Shown in pieces: positions 54,301-64,000 of a stretch of DNA of 64,000 nt. The translations under genes were made by a program, and so were the position numbers. The notes beneath the pieces are model-generated. The model had not been told where the DNA came from, did no database searches, and saw only the letters and a program-made list of their open reading frames with translations. Origin of the DNA: Diplolepis rosae. Lineage: Eukaryota > Arthropoda > Insecta > Hymenoptera > Diplolepididae. Position 1 is the stretch's first letter, and every line of letters starts with the position of its first letter. The DNA lies in contig JAPYXD010000742.1 in assembly GCA_030998225.1 (NCBI GenBank), positions 5,022,001-5,086,000 on the forward strand, in the 5' to 3' direction.

Positions 54301-54620
54301 TTGTTAAACTTATCCATATGTCTGGTCGAAATGAAGTCCGCCATCTTGTACTTGATATGGCACTTGGCAATTGACAAAACAAGCTTTAATTTTAAACAAG
54401 ATGTTCATTCAAAGAAATTATGCAGAGAATCGAATCTTACAAGTACGAGTGATGTAAAAAGCAAACAGTGCAGAAAAATTCACGGTTACCATGGCAGTCA
54501 CACATGCGTTCTAAGAAAAATAAGTATACAAGGGCGTAAAGTTCGGAGATCACAATTTTTAATGACATATCAGTTTCTTATTTTATTTACTAATCGGGAA
54601 AAATTCAAGATTTAGTTCTT

Positions 54621-55029
54621 TTCAGGACGAAACGGGTTGAATCGGAAATACTTTGCATGATTCTAACAAATTTTGTATGTGGCCGCATGTTAAATATATA
54701 TCAGTTTCATTTCAATAAACAGTTTATACTGTGTTATACCCATTCAAAAAGGACATATTTTTTATTCCTTTTTCAATATTTTATGTCTATGTATCCCAGC
54801 GTTTTACAAATGTTTATAACATGAATTTAATATTTTATACGTGGAAATGTAAACTTTTCTATTCTCATCTGTTTTAAAACAAGAGTTGTCCATCTTAAAT
54901 TTGTGAGCCGTATGACAACAGAGGCCGTTGTATGCAGCCCGAAGAGTCTGTTTGCGCTCCGCAAACAGACAAAAATTTGGGCTGAAATTCCAAATTTTTG
55001 GCCAAAACTCAAAAGTAGGAATTTTCTTT
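54621..55029. other. No gene seen
   Basis: AT-rich; the short minus-strand ORFs at 54804-55073 have no features. Confidence 0.4.
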
Positions 55030-55375
55030 CTCAAATGTAGGACCTCTAGCGCTTTAGGGGTATCTGATTCCACAAATGATTTTAAAAATTAGTAATGGCC
55101 GACACAAAATACCGCATGTATTCCAAGAGAAAGTAATATTTTAAGTTCAAATTATGTATCGGGGTGTTTTTAGAGTCGCTGATTCCAAAATTGACCTCTA
55201 AAATGCAGAATCTAAAATGGCGAATGATTTTTCAGAAAAAGTAATATTTGAAATTTACTATTATGGGGGTTTTAGGATTGCTAATTTCAAAAATGACCTC
55301 AAAAAATTCTGAATTCAAAATGGTGGACACAAAATGGCAGATAATTTTTCAGAAAAGTAATACTTTTCATGTAAC
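55030..55375. repeat. Degenerate minisatellite, about 100-bp units
   Basis: Three or more units with CTGATTCCA, AAATGACCT, AAAATGGC and TTTTTCAGAAAAAGTAATA in that order. No coding capacity. Confidence 0.65.
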
Positions 55376-55669
55376 ATTTTTATAGATATGTCCTCCGCGC
55401 TGACTATGCCTCGACACACACGCTTGCGCTGCTACACTCAATTTTAATTTTCAAAAAAAGGGGTAAAAATCTCCTAAATCGCTATCATATTTTCAATAAT
55501 TTTTCACACATAAAATAAGTGCAAACAGCTTGTAATTTGGGGGGGTGGGGGTCACAAATATTTCGATGTATATGTCCATATTGTATGTGAAAACAGGGAT
55601 TGGTATTATAGTAGCATTGATATATTTATTAAATCTAAGTGTAAACATGTCAAGAAGCCACTTCAATAC

Positions 55670-55677
55670 ATATGTAT
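55670..55677. repeat. hAT target-site duplication ATATGTAT, left
   Basis: Exactly repeated at 60923-60930. Confidence 0.9.
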
Positions 55678-56153
55678 CAGTGATGTGCATTAGTCGAATT
55701 TAACCGACTAATTTTCGATTCGACTCAGCTGAGAAATGAGTCGAATTGAATTCGATTCGAGCAAGCGCTGAGTCGAATGTCGGATTTTCGACAACCGACT
55801 CAAGCGAGAGTCGCTTTCCGGCATTCAAATACCAGCAAGCGCTAAGTTGAGTGTCTAATTTTCGACAACCGATGATTGAAATGTAAATAAATACAGTAAT
55901 TCTTTATATATGTAAAGGAAAATTTGAGGTTATGAAAAACAAAATGCACTAAAATTCCAAAAATAGAAAATTTAATTCTCGCTTTGTTTTTTCTAAAACG
56001 TATAATATTTTATTGGACAAAACTGTTAAAACTTTTGCTTACATTTACAACTCTCAAGGTTCTCGGATTTAGATGAAATTTATATATGCTGGTGGGCATC
56101 AAAAAGTAAGCAATTCGTATTTTTTTTATCGGTCGAAAAATATTATCTAAGGA

Positions 56154-57874
56154 ATTTTTGTCGAGACACTTCTAGCGCCGCGCCTGAAGGAAAACTGTTG
56201 ATATTAGGATTTAAATTTTGCGCTTATTAGGTCATGTGACCCTGAGTCAATCTGTAACAAATAGAACATAGCTTACATAACTTGACACTCCAATACCGAA
56301 GGATCCACATACCACCATGGTCGGTTAGTGACTATGCCTTTTTTTTTATTGCACGGCCGGCGAGACAACACCGGGGACGAAACCACCATGATCCGGAGTC
56401 CAGTGGTTGCACCATCCACAACGGGCATCGTTAAAGTCGCTCCTCCAGACTTCTGACCCGACCGCAGCGCCATCTGTAGAAGACGCAACGGAAGGACGCC
56501 GCAACAGATTGAAACACGCCCCACTATAATTGCCGTTCACCCGAGCCGTAAACGCGCCCGACGCAACGCAGTCTTTGATTCGACCTATCACAATCCAGTT
56601 TCATAAGCAGTGTCTTCCCTTATTGGACGACGAAGAGGATTGAACATCGAACCTACCAATTCCAGATTGCTGTGGGATAGAACACCGCCATTCTTATTAC
56701 GTATCACTCCCATTGGTCAACAATTGAGATAGTTTCAGTTCTAACAGGAAGATGAATGCAACATGGGGACCCCCCACTATTACCCAAGACTCCTGGATAT
56801 AGCGGATGAGGATAAAAGGGGATGTATAGCCCCGTTTTACTGTGATACTACTGACCACGAGGCCATAGTAACTGTTATATACCAGTGGAGATGTTGTTGT
56901 GGCAGACAAGCACCAAGTCCGAGGTCTAAGGCAAGTTCCGGACGAAGACGTAGTGACACTGCCCAACCCTGGCCGAGACCCTTGGCGAGTTCCGGGTGAG
57001 ACTAGGACCCAATATCCAACCCTGGATGCTGTTAGGACGCGACCTGATAAAATGTAAGCAGGTGCGTTAGTTTTACCATTGGTTGGAAAGAGACACAACC
57101 ATGGTTAGAAAGAGACGGAATCACAGAGTGTGAAATAACGCCGTACTCACGAAAATATAGGAAAGATACGAGTGTAGCGTTGCCCAAGACTCCTAATAGT
57201 AGCGGATGAGGACAGCTTCTACTCTAATGCAAAATAATTATTAATTACCAGTGGACAAAGAACGCTTGACCAATGGGAGAAGAGCGGTAGAGATAACGCT
57301 TCCACAAGTAGACATGAAGATGCGGCTTAAGGATGCGTTGGAAATGAGTGCCGGAAGAGGAGAGCATTCATTCTGGTGAGCGTTGCGAGAGCGAAGAGGT
57401 TGGAAAGTAAATATTGTTGGACTGATTGAGATTAGAATTGGATTGAGAGATAAGATAAGGATCATAATATCAAATAAAAAAGGCAGTCCGTGCATACTGG
57501 TGAACAGTTTTGGAAGTTTGTCAAGCGACGGAAAAACAGTTAAGGTAAGAATCTCGTGACGAGGTTGGTTCGCTCGGGGCAGACTTTTAGGTTAATGGCG
57601 GCAAAGAGCCAGCCACGTGTTAGAGTGCAAGTTCCCCGACCGTGCCACACTCGATAACGGATTCCTTCTATAAAAGAACGATTGTGATTAGTGGTTAGAG
57701 TTTATTGTGCATTTATTTACTTCGCTTTTATATGTTAAACTGACCACATTTGCGCTGGGGAGAACTTTCCAATCTTCTCCAGTGCCGCGAAATTAAGGTG
57801 TTCGGGGAAGCGAATTGAATGTGAGCGGGACAAGTGTGCGAAGTTAGATCGTTGTGGGTGGTCGCGAAGAATAT
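56154..57874. other. Unassigned interior of the 5.2-kb element
   Basis: GC-richer than the rest. Contains an approximate repeat CCCAAGACTCCT...TAGCGGATGAGGA at about 56779-56812 and 57184-57211. Several ORFs up to 133 codons overlap on both strands with no recognisable domain. Confidence 0.35.
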
Positions 57875-58428
57875 TGTTACGTAGTGTGGGTCATGTTAAT
57901 TTAGGTTAGGTTAGGTCGTAGAGTTGCGCTAAGTGTTTTGCGTATGTATTCGAGTATCGACGGTTTGTTATCTATCTGTATAAAACCGTAGAATAAAATA
58001 TATTAAGTTTTCCTATTTTAATCACGGGTTGTTCTCATTCACTTTTCTAGTCTTATTTCAGCAATTTAGAACGAACCACGCGCTCTACCTTTAACCCAGT
58101 AGGTGGGGGCTGAGCTAGTGCAGCCATTTGTGGCACTTGGGTTTCCGATGTTACGGACAGAGGGAAGGAGTTAGGACTCGATTCGAATTATCCAATTTGG
58201 GGGTTATGTCATTCTATATTGTGTCGGTTTGTCTTTAGGAAATTTTAGGGTTGACCCAAGCAAGGTCTGGCGCCCATGGCATAATTTTTTTGTTGAATAT
58301 TGAACTCGTTGGGGGCGAACGGTAAACTTACCTTCCGACCCAAATTCTCTTTTTTTTGAATATCGAACCATCCAGGAGAAGACAGGTTGTTTTACCTGTC
58401 GACTCGGGTTCTATCCTGAAGCGTAACA
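57875..58428. repeat. Possible solo LTR (554 bp)
   Basis: Starts TGTTACG and ends CGTAACA (7-bp inverted ends). An AATAAAA with a downstream T-rich stretch lies near 57992, and AGGTTAGGTTAGGT near 57905. No target duplication could be found, so the call is tentative. Confidence 0.35.
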
Positions 58429-58589
58429 CCGAAGAGTGAGTTGCTAAGCGTATAGAAATTGCAACGTCACAGATTATAAAAAGCAAACAACTAAAGTTGT
58501 GTGATTCAAAAATTAAAATCTCGCATTCTATTTTCTAACAGGTATTTATTAGACAAACTGTTAAAATTAAAGAAATTTTATTTATATAT

Positions 58590-58830
58590 GTATATAGATA
58601 GAATATATATATCTTTATTTTATACTTCTCCTGGCGAAAAGCCGCTAAAAATTAAAGAAAAAAAAATTTCAATAAAATTTTATAAAATATATAATTTAAA
58701 TATTTGAATATTTTATAAAATTTTATTGAAATGTTCTTTTTAAAATTTTGTGCAGTTTTTCGCCAGGAAAAGTATAAAATAAATATATATATTTTATTTA
58801 TATACATTGTAACCTTAATTTTAATTTTCA
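58590..58830. repeat. AT-rich hairpin around CTGGCGAAAA
   Basis: TTCTCCTGGCGAAAAGCCG (about 58626-58644) mirrors the right-side GCAGTTTTTCGCCAGGAAAA. TTTCAATAAAATTTTATAAA and its complement meet near 58695-58715. Confidence 0.65.
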
Positions 58831-58902
58831 GGATAGAATATAAATTCAAGGATGATGAGCTTAGGTTATGTTGTATTTTTTTTTTTTGAAATAATGATGA
58901 AC

Positions 58903-59973
58903 TGTTGCTTCGAGTCACCTATCGACCAAACAATATTTATTTAAAACAAAAGCCATAGTTACAAAGTTCGGGGCTTTATATTGCACCCCGGGCAACCTAA
59001 CCCTACCAGATATGATTTACCGAACCGAACCTTAACTCGACTAATGTACAGCGTTGAGCGCCAGGTTATTTCCTTAAAATAACCAAAGTTCCTATTTAAA
59101 TACAAATTATGAATTGACCGGCCCACTCATACGGATCACCCTTAAAGCGACCTTATGAGTCGAATCCACTATTTACGCGGGCACTGACTAATTTTACGTT
59201 ACACTAATGAGGCTGTCCCAGAGTCTGCCGCTTCGGAATCTTAGTGGTGAGGTGTTTGATTCGCACACCACCCAAAAATTCTACTGCTCACTCTATTTGA
59301 CTAATTTGAATTAAAAAAAAACATAAAGAGAATAGGTCAAAGGCTACCTGAAAGTCGCTGACGCCCTCGCCAGCATCCACGGCTTGCCATCCTTGCGATC
59401 AACGAAATTAACCTCGTCGCACAGGTTAGTATGTTGACAACCTGTCAACAAAGCGACGGCGAACTCCTCTCCTTGGTGTTCTTGAGCAGGCGGGACTCAC
59501 ATCCGCCTGATGCTCCAAGGATCCTCTTCGTGGTGTGCTGAAGTGTCGTGGTGCCGTGTAGAAGCATTTCCTCCATCGCTCGTGGTGAAGCCTCGGCCGT
59601 GGCGCGAGTATTGATCGCCATCGACCGGACGGTGATCTCGTGGTGCTCGCGTGTGTTTGAAAAGAATAATAAAAGAAATAAAGATAAAAGTCAGTGTTGT
59701 GCATGGTTGGAACCCTTAGTCTGGCAGATAGAAATAGGTTCGCCGGGAGTCTAACCTCTCCCCTGAGGTAAACTAATATTTAGCATCCTTTATATAATAA
59801 TTAATAGAAAAATAATTATAAGTCAAAGTCAGGAGCCTCCCGAGCACATTACGTTCGATCCCTGACTTTCGACTGTCACAGACAGCCTCGGGCATGATTC
59901 TCTGCCCGAGGTTTGCAACAATTAAAGATTTTTAAAACAATCATTGTGCGTGGACAAATACCACGTCACAACA
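58903..59973. repeat. Possible LTR-like segment with TGTTG/CAACA ends
   Basis: TGTTGCTTCGAG at the left and GTCACAACA at the right. Near its end lies a GC hairpin CCTCGGGCA/TGCCCGAGG (59887-59911). No target duplication and no partner LTR, so weak. Confidence 0.25.
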
Positions 59974-60930
59974 TATAGAAATGTAATTTCGATAATTTTA
60001 ACAGTTTGTCTAATAAATACCTGTTAGAAAAAATAATGCGAGATTTTAATTTTTGAATCACGCAACTTTAGTTGTTTGCTTTTTATAACCTCAAATTTTC
60101 CTTTGAATTTAAAAAATATTGATCTATTTATTTAAATTTTTTCATCAACTTTGAAACATAATCTTACGTTTAATAATAGTCATACTAATAGTTATCAACA
60201 AGCTGGCAAATCAAAAACTTTTAATATTTTCAAGCTTGTTTTAGTTTCGATTTGGACTTATTTGCCTATAAAATTGCATGGAAGTTGATCAATAAGTCAC
60301 TATTTAATAAGTTCACCTCTAAAAATGACTTTAATCAATTTTAACCTAAACTAGTCAATATTTCTTTATTAAACTAATTGTACGTTATTTGGCTAATTCA
60401 TGCAATTGATTTGACACGAAAATAATTTCTAGTTTACGTTAAAATTGATAAAAGTCAATTTTAGGGTTGAACTTCAGGGGTTTTTATTACCCCTTGGAAA
60501 TATTTTTCGACCGATAAAAAAAATACGAATTGCTTACTTTTTGATGCCCACCAGCATATATAAATTTCATCTAAATCCGAGAACCTTGAGATTTGTAAAT
60601 GTAAGCAAAAGTTTTAACAGTTTTGTCCAATAAAATATTATACGTTTTAGAAAAAACAAAGCGAGATTTAAATTTTCTATTTTTGGAATTTTAGTGCATT
60701 TTGTTTTTCATAACCTCAAATTTTCCTTTACATATATAAAGAATTACTGTATTTATTTACATTTCAATCATCGGTTGTCGAAAATTAGACACTCAACTTA
60801 GCGCTTGCTGGTATTCGAATGTCGGAAAGCGACTCACGTGTGAATCGGTCGTCGAAAAATCCGACATTCGATCACGTCGAAAAGCCGACTCGAGTCGATT
60901 CGAATTATTTTGCACATCACTGATATGTAT

Positions 60931-61119
60931 ATACTGTACACTCCTACAGGAGTACCCTCCAAGCCATGCAATTTCTTTTCAACACTTATTCACGGAGTTA
61001 TTACTATTTTGACCGAGTGCTCAGAAGTCCACTTTGTCGTGTCGCCACTCTAAAAAAATAAGGCAGCACTTTTAGAATCGCTGGAATAAAGGATATCCTG
61101 ATAAAGTGACTAGTTATCT
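60931..61119. other. No gene seen
   Basis: Short spacer to the BEL fragment. Confidence 0.4.
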
Positions 61120-61262
61120 TGAAAGAGGACGATCTCATTCCAATGCAGTGGAATCTTAGACTCATTGTTGCCTCTCACTCAGGGCTTGATGGTATGACTC
61201 AAGTTGTTACCGTAAAGACATTATGCGGAATTTATAAACGTGCAAAAAAATTGTCTCATTAA
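61120..61262 (+). pseudogene. BEL/Pao pol C-terminal fragment
   Basis: Plus-strand reading PMQWNLRLIVASHSGLDGMT then QVVTVKTLCGIYKRAKK corresponds to the conserved end of BEL/Pao integrase (P-x-x-W-x-L-G/R-R-V/I, then VRVVxVKT-x-x-G-x-YKRP). Only about 45 codons survive. Confidence 0.7.
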
Positions 61263-61559
61263 ACAACGGATTAAATAGACATATAATACTATATTTACTA
61301 CTATTTATGAATAGTAAAGGCTAAAATGCAAATGAGTTTATATTCTAAAAGCCTATTATTATGTCATATTTTGGTTGTTTTGTAGCTATTACTAGATTGC
61401 TTCCTCGAACAAAGGTAAAAGAGACAAACCTGATAATAATTAGACAAACTTTGAGCACGTGTGATTCATGCCAATGAAACAAAATCACAGCGAAATCACC
61501 ATCTGTCATTCTAGAATCCGTACAACCAGAAGAGCCACTGGAACTGTTATCGATTGATT

Positions 61560-61965
61560 TTTTTGAACCTTGGTAAAAACAAAATATGGATGTTAATCGA
61601 GAGCTAGCAAGATTCTTCAGGACATTTCTACCGGCGGATAGACACGACTCATCGTATAACTGGACAGAAGAAATTTAAACGATACCCAATGAATCTTATC
61701 ACGACACAATAGAGATTACACCACATGAGGCTCTATTAGGAAAGAAACCAAAAAAATCTAGGATAAATGGATTCCGCAGATAGAATATAAAAAAGGTCAA
61801 AGCAATCAAACAGAATTAATTGAGTTTATAAGAAAAGAAATTAAATCTGAAGGGGAGCGAAGAAACGCAAGGATTAACAAAGAAGAAAAATCTGGGTTGA
61901 ACGAGAAAATCAGGCATAGCTACAGAAATTTCGAAAATGGTCACCAAGTCCGGAATGGGCAATAA
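61560..61965 (+). pseudogene. Ty3/gypsy integrase remnant
   Basis: Includes NWTEEI, then a stop, YHDTIEITPHEALLGKKPKK and, after another stop, a Lys/Glu-rich stretch ending EKIRHSYRNFENGHQV. This is the typical gypsy layout after the catalytic Glu. The catalytic residues themselves are not present. Confidence 0.65.
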
Positions 61966-61969
61966 AAAA

Positions 61970-62640
61970 GAAGTGGCCGCGAACCGATGAGTCGACAGGA
62001 GGACAGGCTAAAGGTTTTCTGCCTTTAGGCGAGTCTTGATCTGCTTTGTGAGATCTTTTGGGGCAGGCTGAGAGTTTTCTGTTCTGAGTCTGAGTTTTGC
62101 ACCCTTAATCTCTAGGAGACTCTAAGCAGTCTTATTAATAAATTCATCTTCATTAATAAATAGCTAGAGAATCCTCGGCTGCGGTTACATGCGAGTTTGT
62201 TAGAAGCATTTTTTTTAGTATCTGCAGATTAGAGCATCGTAGCTGGAGTCACAGACTTTTATTTAAAATCCAGCGATTGATTATATTCACTCTGAAAGAG
62301 AGTCTAGGCGACTGTAGATTTTAGGTCTAGATCTATGCTCATGTTAGGACGATTATAGGATTATTCTGGATTGATTTTTATCCTTATTATTATCGATTTT
62401 GTATGTACCACTATAGGTAAAATATCATATCAATATTTTGGATAGATTCGTAGGATTAAGTTAGATTTGTTGAGGTAGGGCGTTCCCTCTATTGGATTAC
62501 TTTTATGTATAAAAAAGGAAATCTTCACTGAGAAATTGTAAAGAGGGATCGCGAGTTAATCGATAATTAAAAATAAATCTTACATAAAATAAACAAAAAG
62601 TTCTTGTCTCTCCTCCCGTGGCATCCCTAAATATCTCAAT
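61970..62640 (+). repeat. Possible 3' LTR of the gypsy remnant
   Basis: Directly follows the integrase remnant; TATGTATAAAAAAGG (about 62504) resembles a TATA element, and AAATAAATCT follows near 62571. Ends not defined. Confidence 0.3.
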
Positions 62641-63173
62641 AATATAGGATAAGAAAAATAAAAAGTTGAAATATATGATGTAATCTGAGGTGCAGGAAGC
62701 ACTAAGATATATAGAGAAAATGGGGAAAAGGACGCCAAGTAGGAAAGTGATGAGACAAAGCGTCGGGTGAAATAGAGTTCCTTTTCAAATAAGTGCGTAT
62801 CAAGTGGCAGGACTTACAATTGGTGTGCAGCCCCGAGAGCCAAGATAGGCTGGCGATACGGTCGATAGCAGGATTTTTTAAAAAGCAGCACACAGATTGA
62901 GCGTATGCATATGATATCATGCAATTCTATCCCTCTTCTTTGTGTTTCTACTGCTTCAAGTCCTGTCACTCGTGTCTATTTCTAAAATAAATGAGTGTCT
63001 AAAGTCTGGCATGGTAATATTGATGTAGTTGTTAAAAGTTTCTTAATTTTTTAAAATGAATTTTCTTGTGTTCCTTATTTCTAACGTAATTATTTGTTTA
63101 ATGGTTCTATTATTGTCGAGAACTCTGGCAACAGACGTCTGTACCAAGAAGCCATATCTATTATTCTGAACTT

Positions 63174-63401
63174 TTAAATATTTTGTGGTCTAGGGAAATC
63201 TAATATTGGTTTGACTTTATCCTTGTCTTCTTGTGAACTTTTTTCGTTTACAACGAAACCTAAGTATTTTATTAGCAAACATCTGAGCTTATATTTTTCT
63301 GGGCTGATCGTTAAGTTTGTCCTATTCAGTTGATTGATGACTATATTCGAATAATATAAATGTTCGTTAAAATCTTGTGAGGCTATAATTATATCATCCA
63401 A
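63174..63401 (-). pseudogene. Ty3/gypsy reverse transcriptase fragment
   Basis: MDDIIIASQDFNEHLYYSNI continues a YMDD-type motif C, followed by LTISPEKYKLRCLLIKYLGF and a PILDFPRPQN ending, the standard palm-to-connection transition. 75 codons only. Confidence 0.8.
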
Positions 63402-63663
63402 GTATGCAAAAACTTAAGGCTTGTAAGTTTATATCTTGTGTTCTTAATACGTCTATTGTGGGGGCAAAGGTTAGGGTTCGGACAGTAATTGTACACGCTC
63501 AAATAAGAGAGCTTTATTCAATAGAAGTCAGAGAGCGTACCTCTAATCGTCCTTGCTCTCTTCGAATGCCTTAAAAACCTCCCCTTCAAGGTAGGCTCGG
63601 CATTGTTCTGACTGAGGCCTAAACCGACCACAGTGGCAGATTCAAATTTACCATGCTTTTGGA

Positions 63664-63930
63664 TTATAACTTCTTACAGATTCGACATATTTTATCGTTG
63701 CAGTTGTCGAAGTAGGGCCTACGGCTGCATATTTGCCGCTTCCTAATCACATAAGGTCCTTTGAAACGAGGAGGCGATTTTAAAGAAACGCCAGGCGTAA
63801 AATCAAAATTCATTATCATAACATAGTCTCTAATTCCGTAATTGTAAGGATTTCTACGTTTTCTATTTACATACAATTTATTATAATACTGAGCTTTTTC
63901 GACATTTACTTTCGCCTCAGTACGCATCAT
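63664..63930 (-). pseudogene. Ty3/gypsy integrase C-terminal fragment
   Basis: NVEKAQYYNKLYVNRKRRNP, then DYVMIMNFDFTPGVS and PPRFKGPYVIRK, the GPY/F-type integrase tail. It lies upstream of the RT fragment in transcription order, the reverse of normal pol, so these are two separate insertions or a rearrangement. Confidence 0.75.
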
Positions 63931-64000
63931 AAATCACGCCAATAAAATTGCACTGACTTAACCCATTTACATGAATCATGCGCTTTCTACCCCGATCTTC

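Larger units (their letters stand above)
50340..54620 (-). mobile_element. Copia-type retrotransposon ruin, minus strand, with nested LTR
   Basis: In minus-strand order: Gag start (about 54300-54060), the nested retroviral LTR (54048-52766), protease-region scraps (52765-52500), GAG pre-integrase, integrase, RT and RNase H. A word AAACAAGATTTC/AAACAAGATGTT-like block plus TTACAAGTACGAGTGATGT is shared between about 50475-50550 and 54375-54460, consistent with decayed LTRs at the two ends. Confidence 0.7.
58474..60088. repeat. Inverted repeat, arms 58474-58568 and 59994-60088
   Basis: TTATAAAAAGCAAACAACTA and GTTAGAAAATAGAATGCGAG (reverse strand) are mirrored at the right. Arms are 95 bp at about 93% identity, symmetric inside the larger hAT-type element, enclosing 1.4 kb. 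Confidence 0.8.
55678..60922. mobile_element. 5.2-kb hAT-type element with about 450-bp terminal inverted repeats
   Basis: Ends CAGTGATGTGCA and TGCACATCACTG. The inverted arms run 55678-56153 and about 60490-60922, with conserved blocks such as AACTGTTAAAACTTTTGCTTAC. An exact 8-bp duplication supports a hAT-type transposition event of the whole 5.2-kb unit. No transposase is recognisable in the 4.3-kb interior, which holds other repeats. Long arms are atypical for hAT. Confidence 0.85.

Noticed and set aside
1..64000. CRISPR arrays, bacterial promoters, ribosome-binding sites or operons
   Set aside because: Content is eukaryotic mobile DNA; repeats present are tandem or inverted element repeats without spacer-array structure.

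Overview
The window looks like repeat-dense insect chromatin: AT-rich, no convincing single-copy host gene, and nearly every recognisable segment belongs to a mobile element. The mix of errantivirus-like, copia, BEL and Penelope-like retroelements with hAT, piggyBac-type, mariner, Harbinger-like, Kolobok/Mutator-like and THAP DNA transposons, plus a tRNA-derived SINE, fits an insect. The order is not certain.

The dominant object is one 17.8-kb endogenous retrovirus of the Ty3/gypsy (errantivirus-like) type at 780-18536. It has 2.5-kb LTRs about 0.3% diverged, TGTTAC/GTAACA ends, a 5-bp target duplication GTAAT and a tRNA-Leu-type primer-binding site. Its 2.1-kb leader (3291-5432) carries three families of repeated RNA-like structures: a three-way junction (three copies, with compensatory base changes), a small hairpin (four copies, with covarying stems) and a long hairpin (three copies). 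An accessory ORF follows (5433-5945) with a basic patch and two SUMO-interacting-like motifs. Then come gag, a textbook -1 frameshift signal (U UUA AAC plus H-type pseudoknot, 7676-7741), protease, RT and RNase H, a second cellular-type RNase H1 domain, a very long linker, integrase, and a fusion-protein-type env. The coding region is broken in about seven places although the LTRs are almost identical, so this copy was probably made from a defective template.

18542-31300: hAT elements with 8-bp target duplications (19009-20886, 20986-21301, 22745-23540), a THAP-domain remnant, short foldbacks, and a 2.6-kb palindrome (28517-31090) invaded by a tRNA-derived SINE flanked by a 13-bp target duplication. 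31600-36200: Penelope-like elements, one with recognisable RT and GIY-YIG ORFs on the minus strand and inverted terminal repeats that carry hammerhead-ribozyme-like cores. 36390-41110: a decayed gypsy pol interrupted by a Harbinger-type MITE, a TA-flanked element rich in CAAG/CTTG motifs, and an outer inverted duplication.

42442-44484: TTAA-flanked foldback with nested foldbacks. 44721-47341: LINE and mariner fragments. 47343-49936: a Kolobok/Mutator-like transposon with 17-bp perfect TIRs and a frameshifted transposase, inserted into the mariner remnant. 50340-54620: a minus-strand copia ruin into which an old diverged LTR of the large retrovirus family has inserted. 55678-60922: a 5.2-kb hAT-type element with about 450-bp TIRs and an exact 8-bp target duplication. 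61120-64000: BEL and gypsy pol scraps on both strands.
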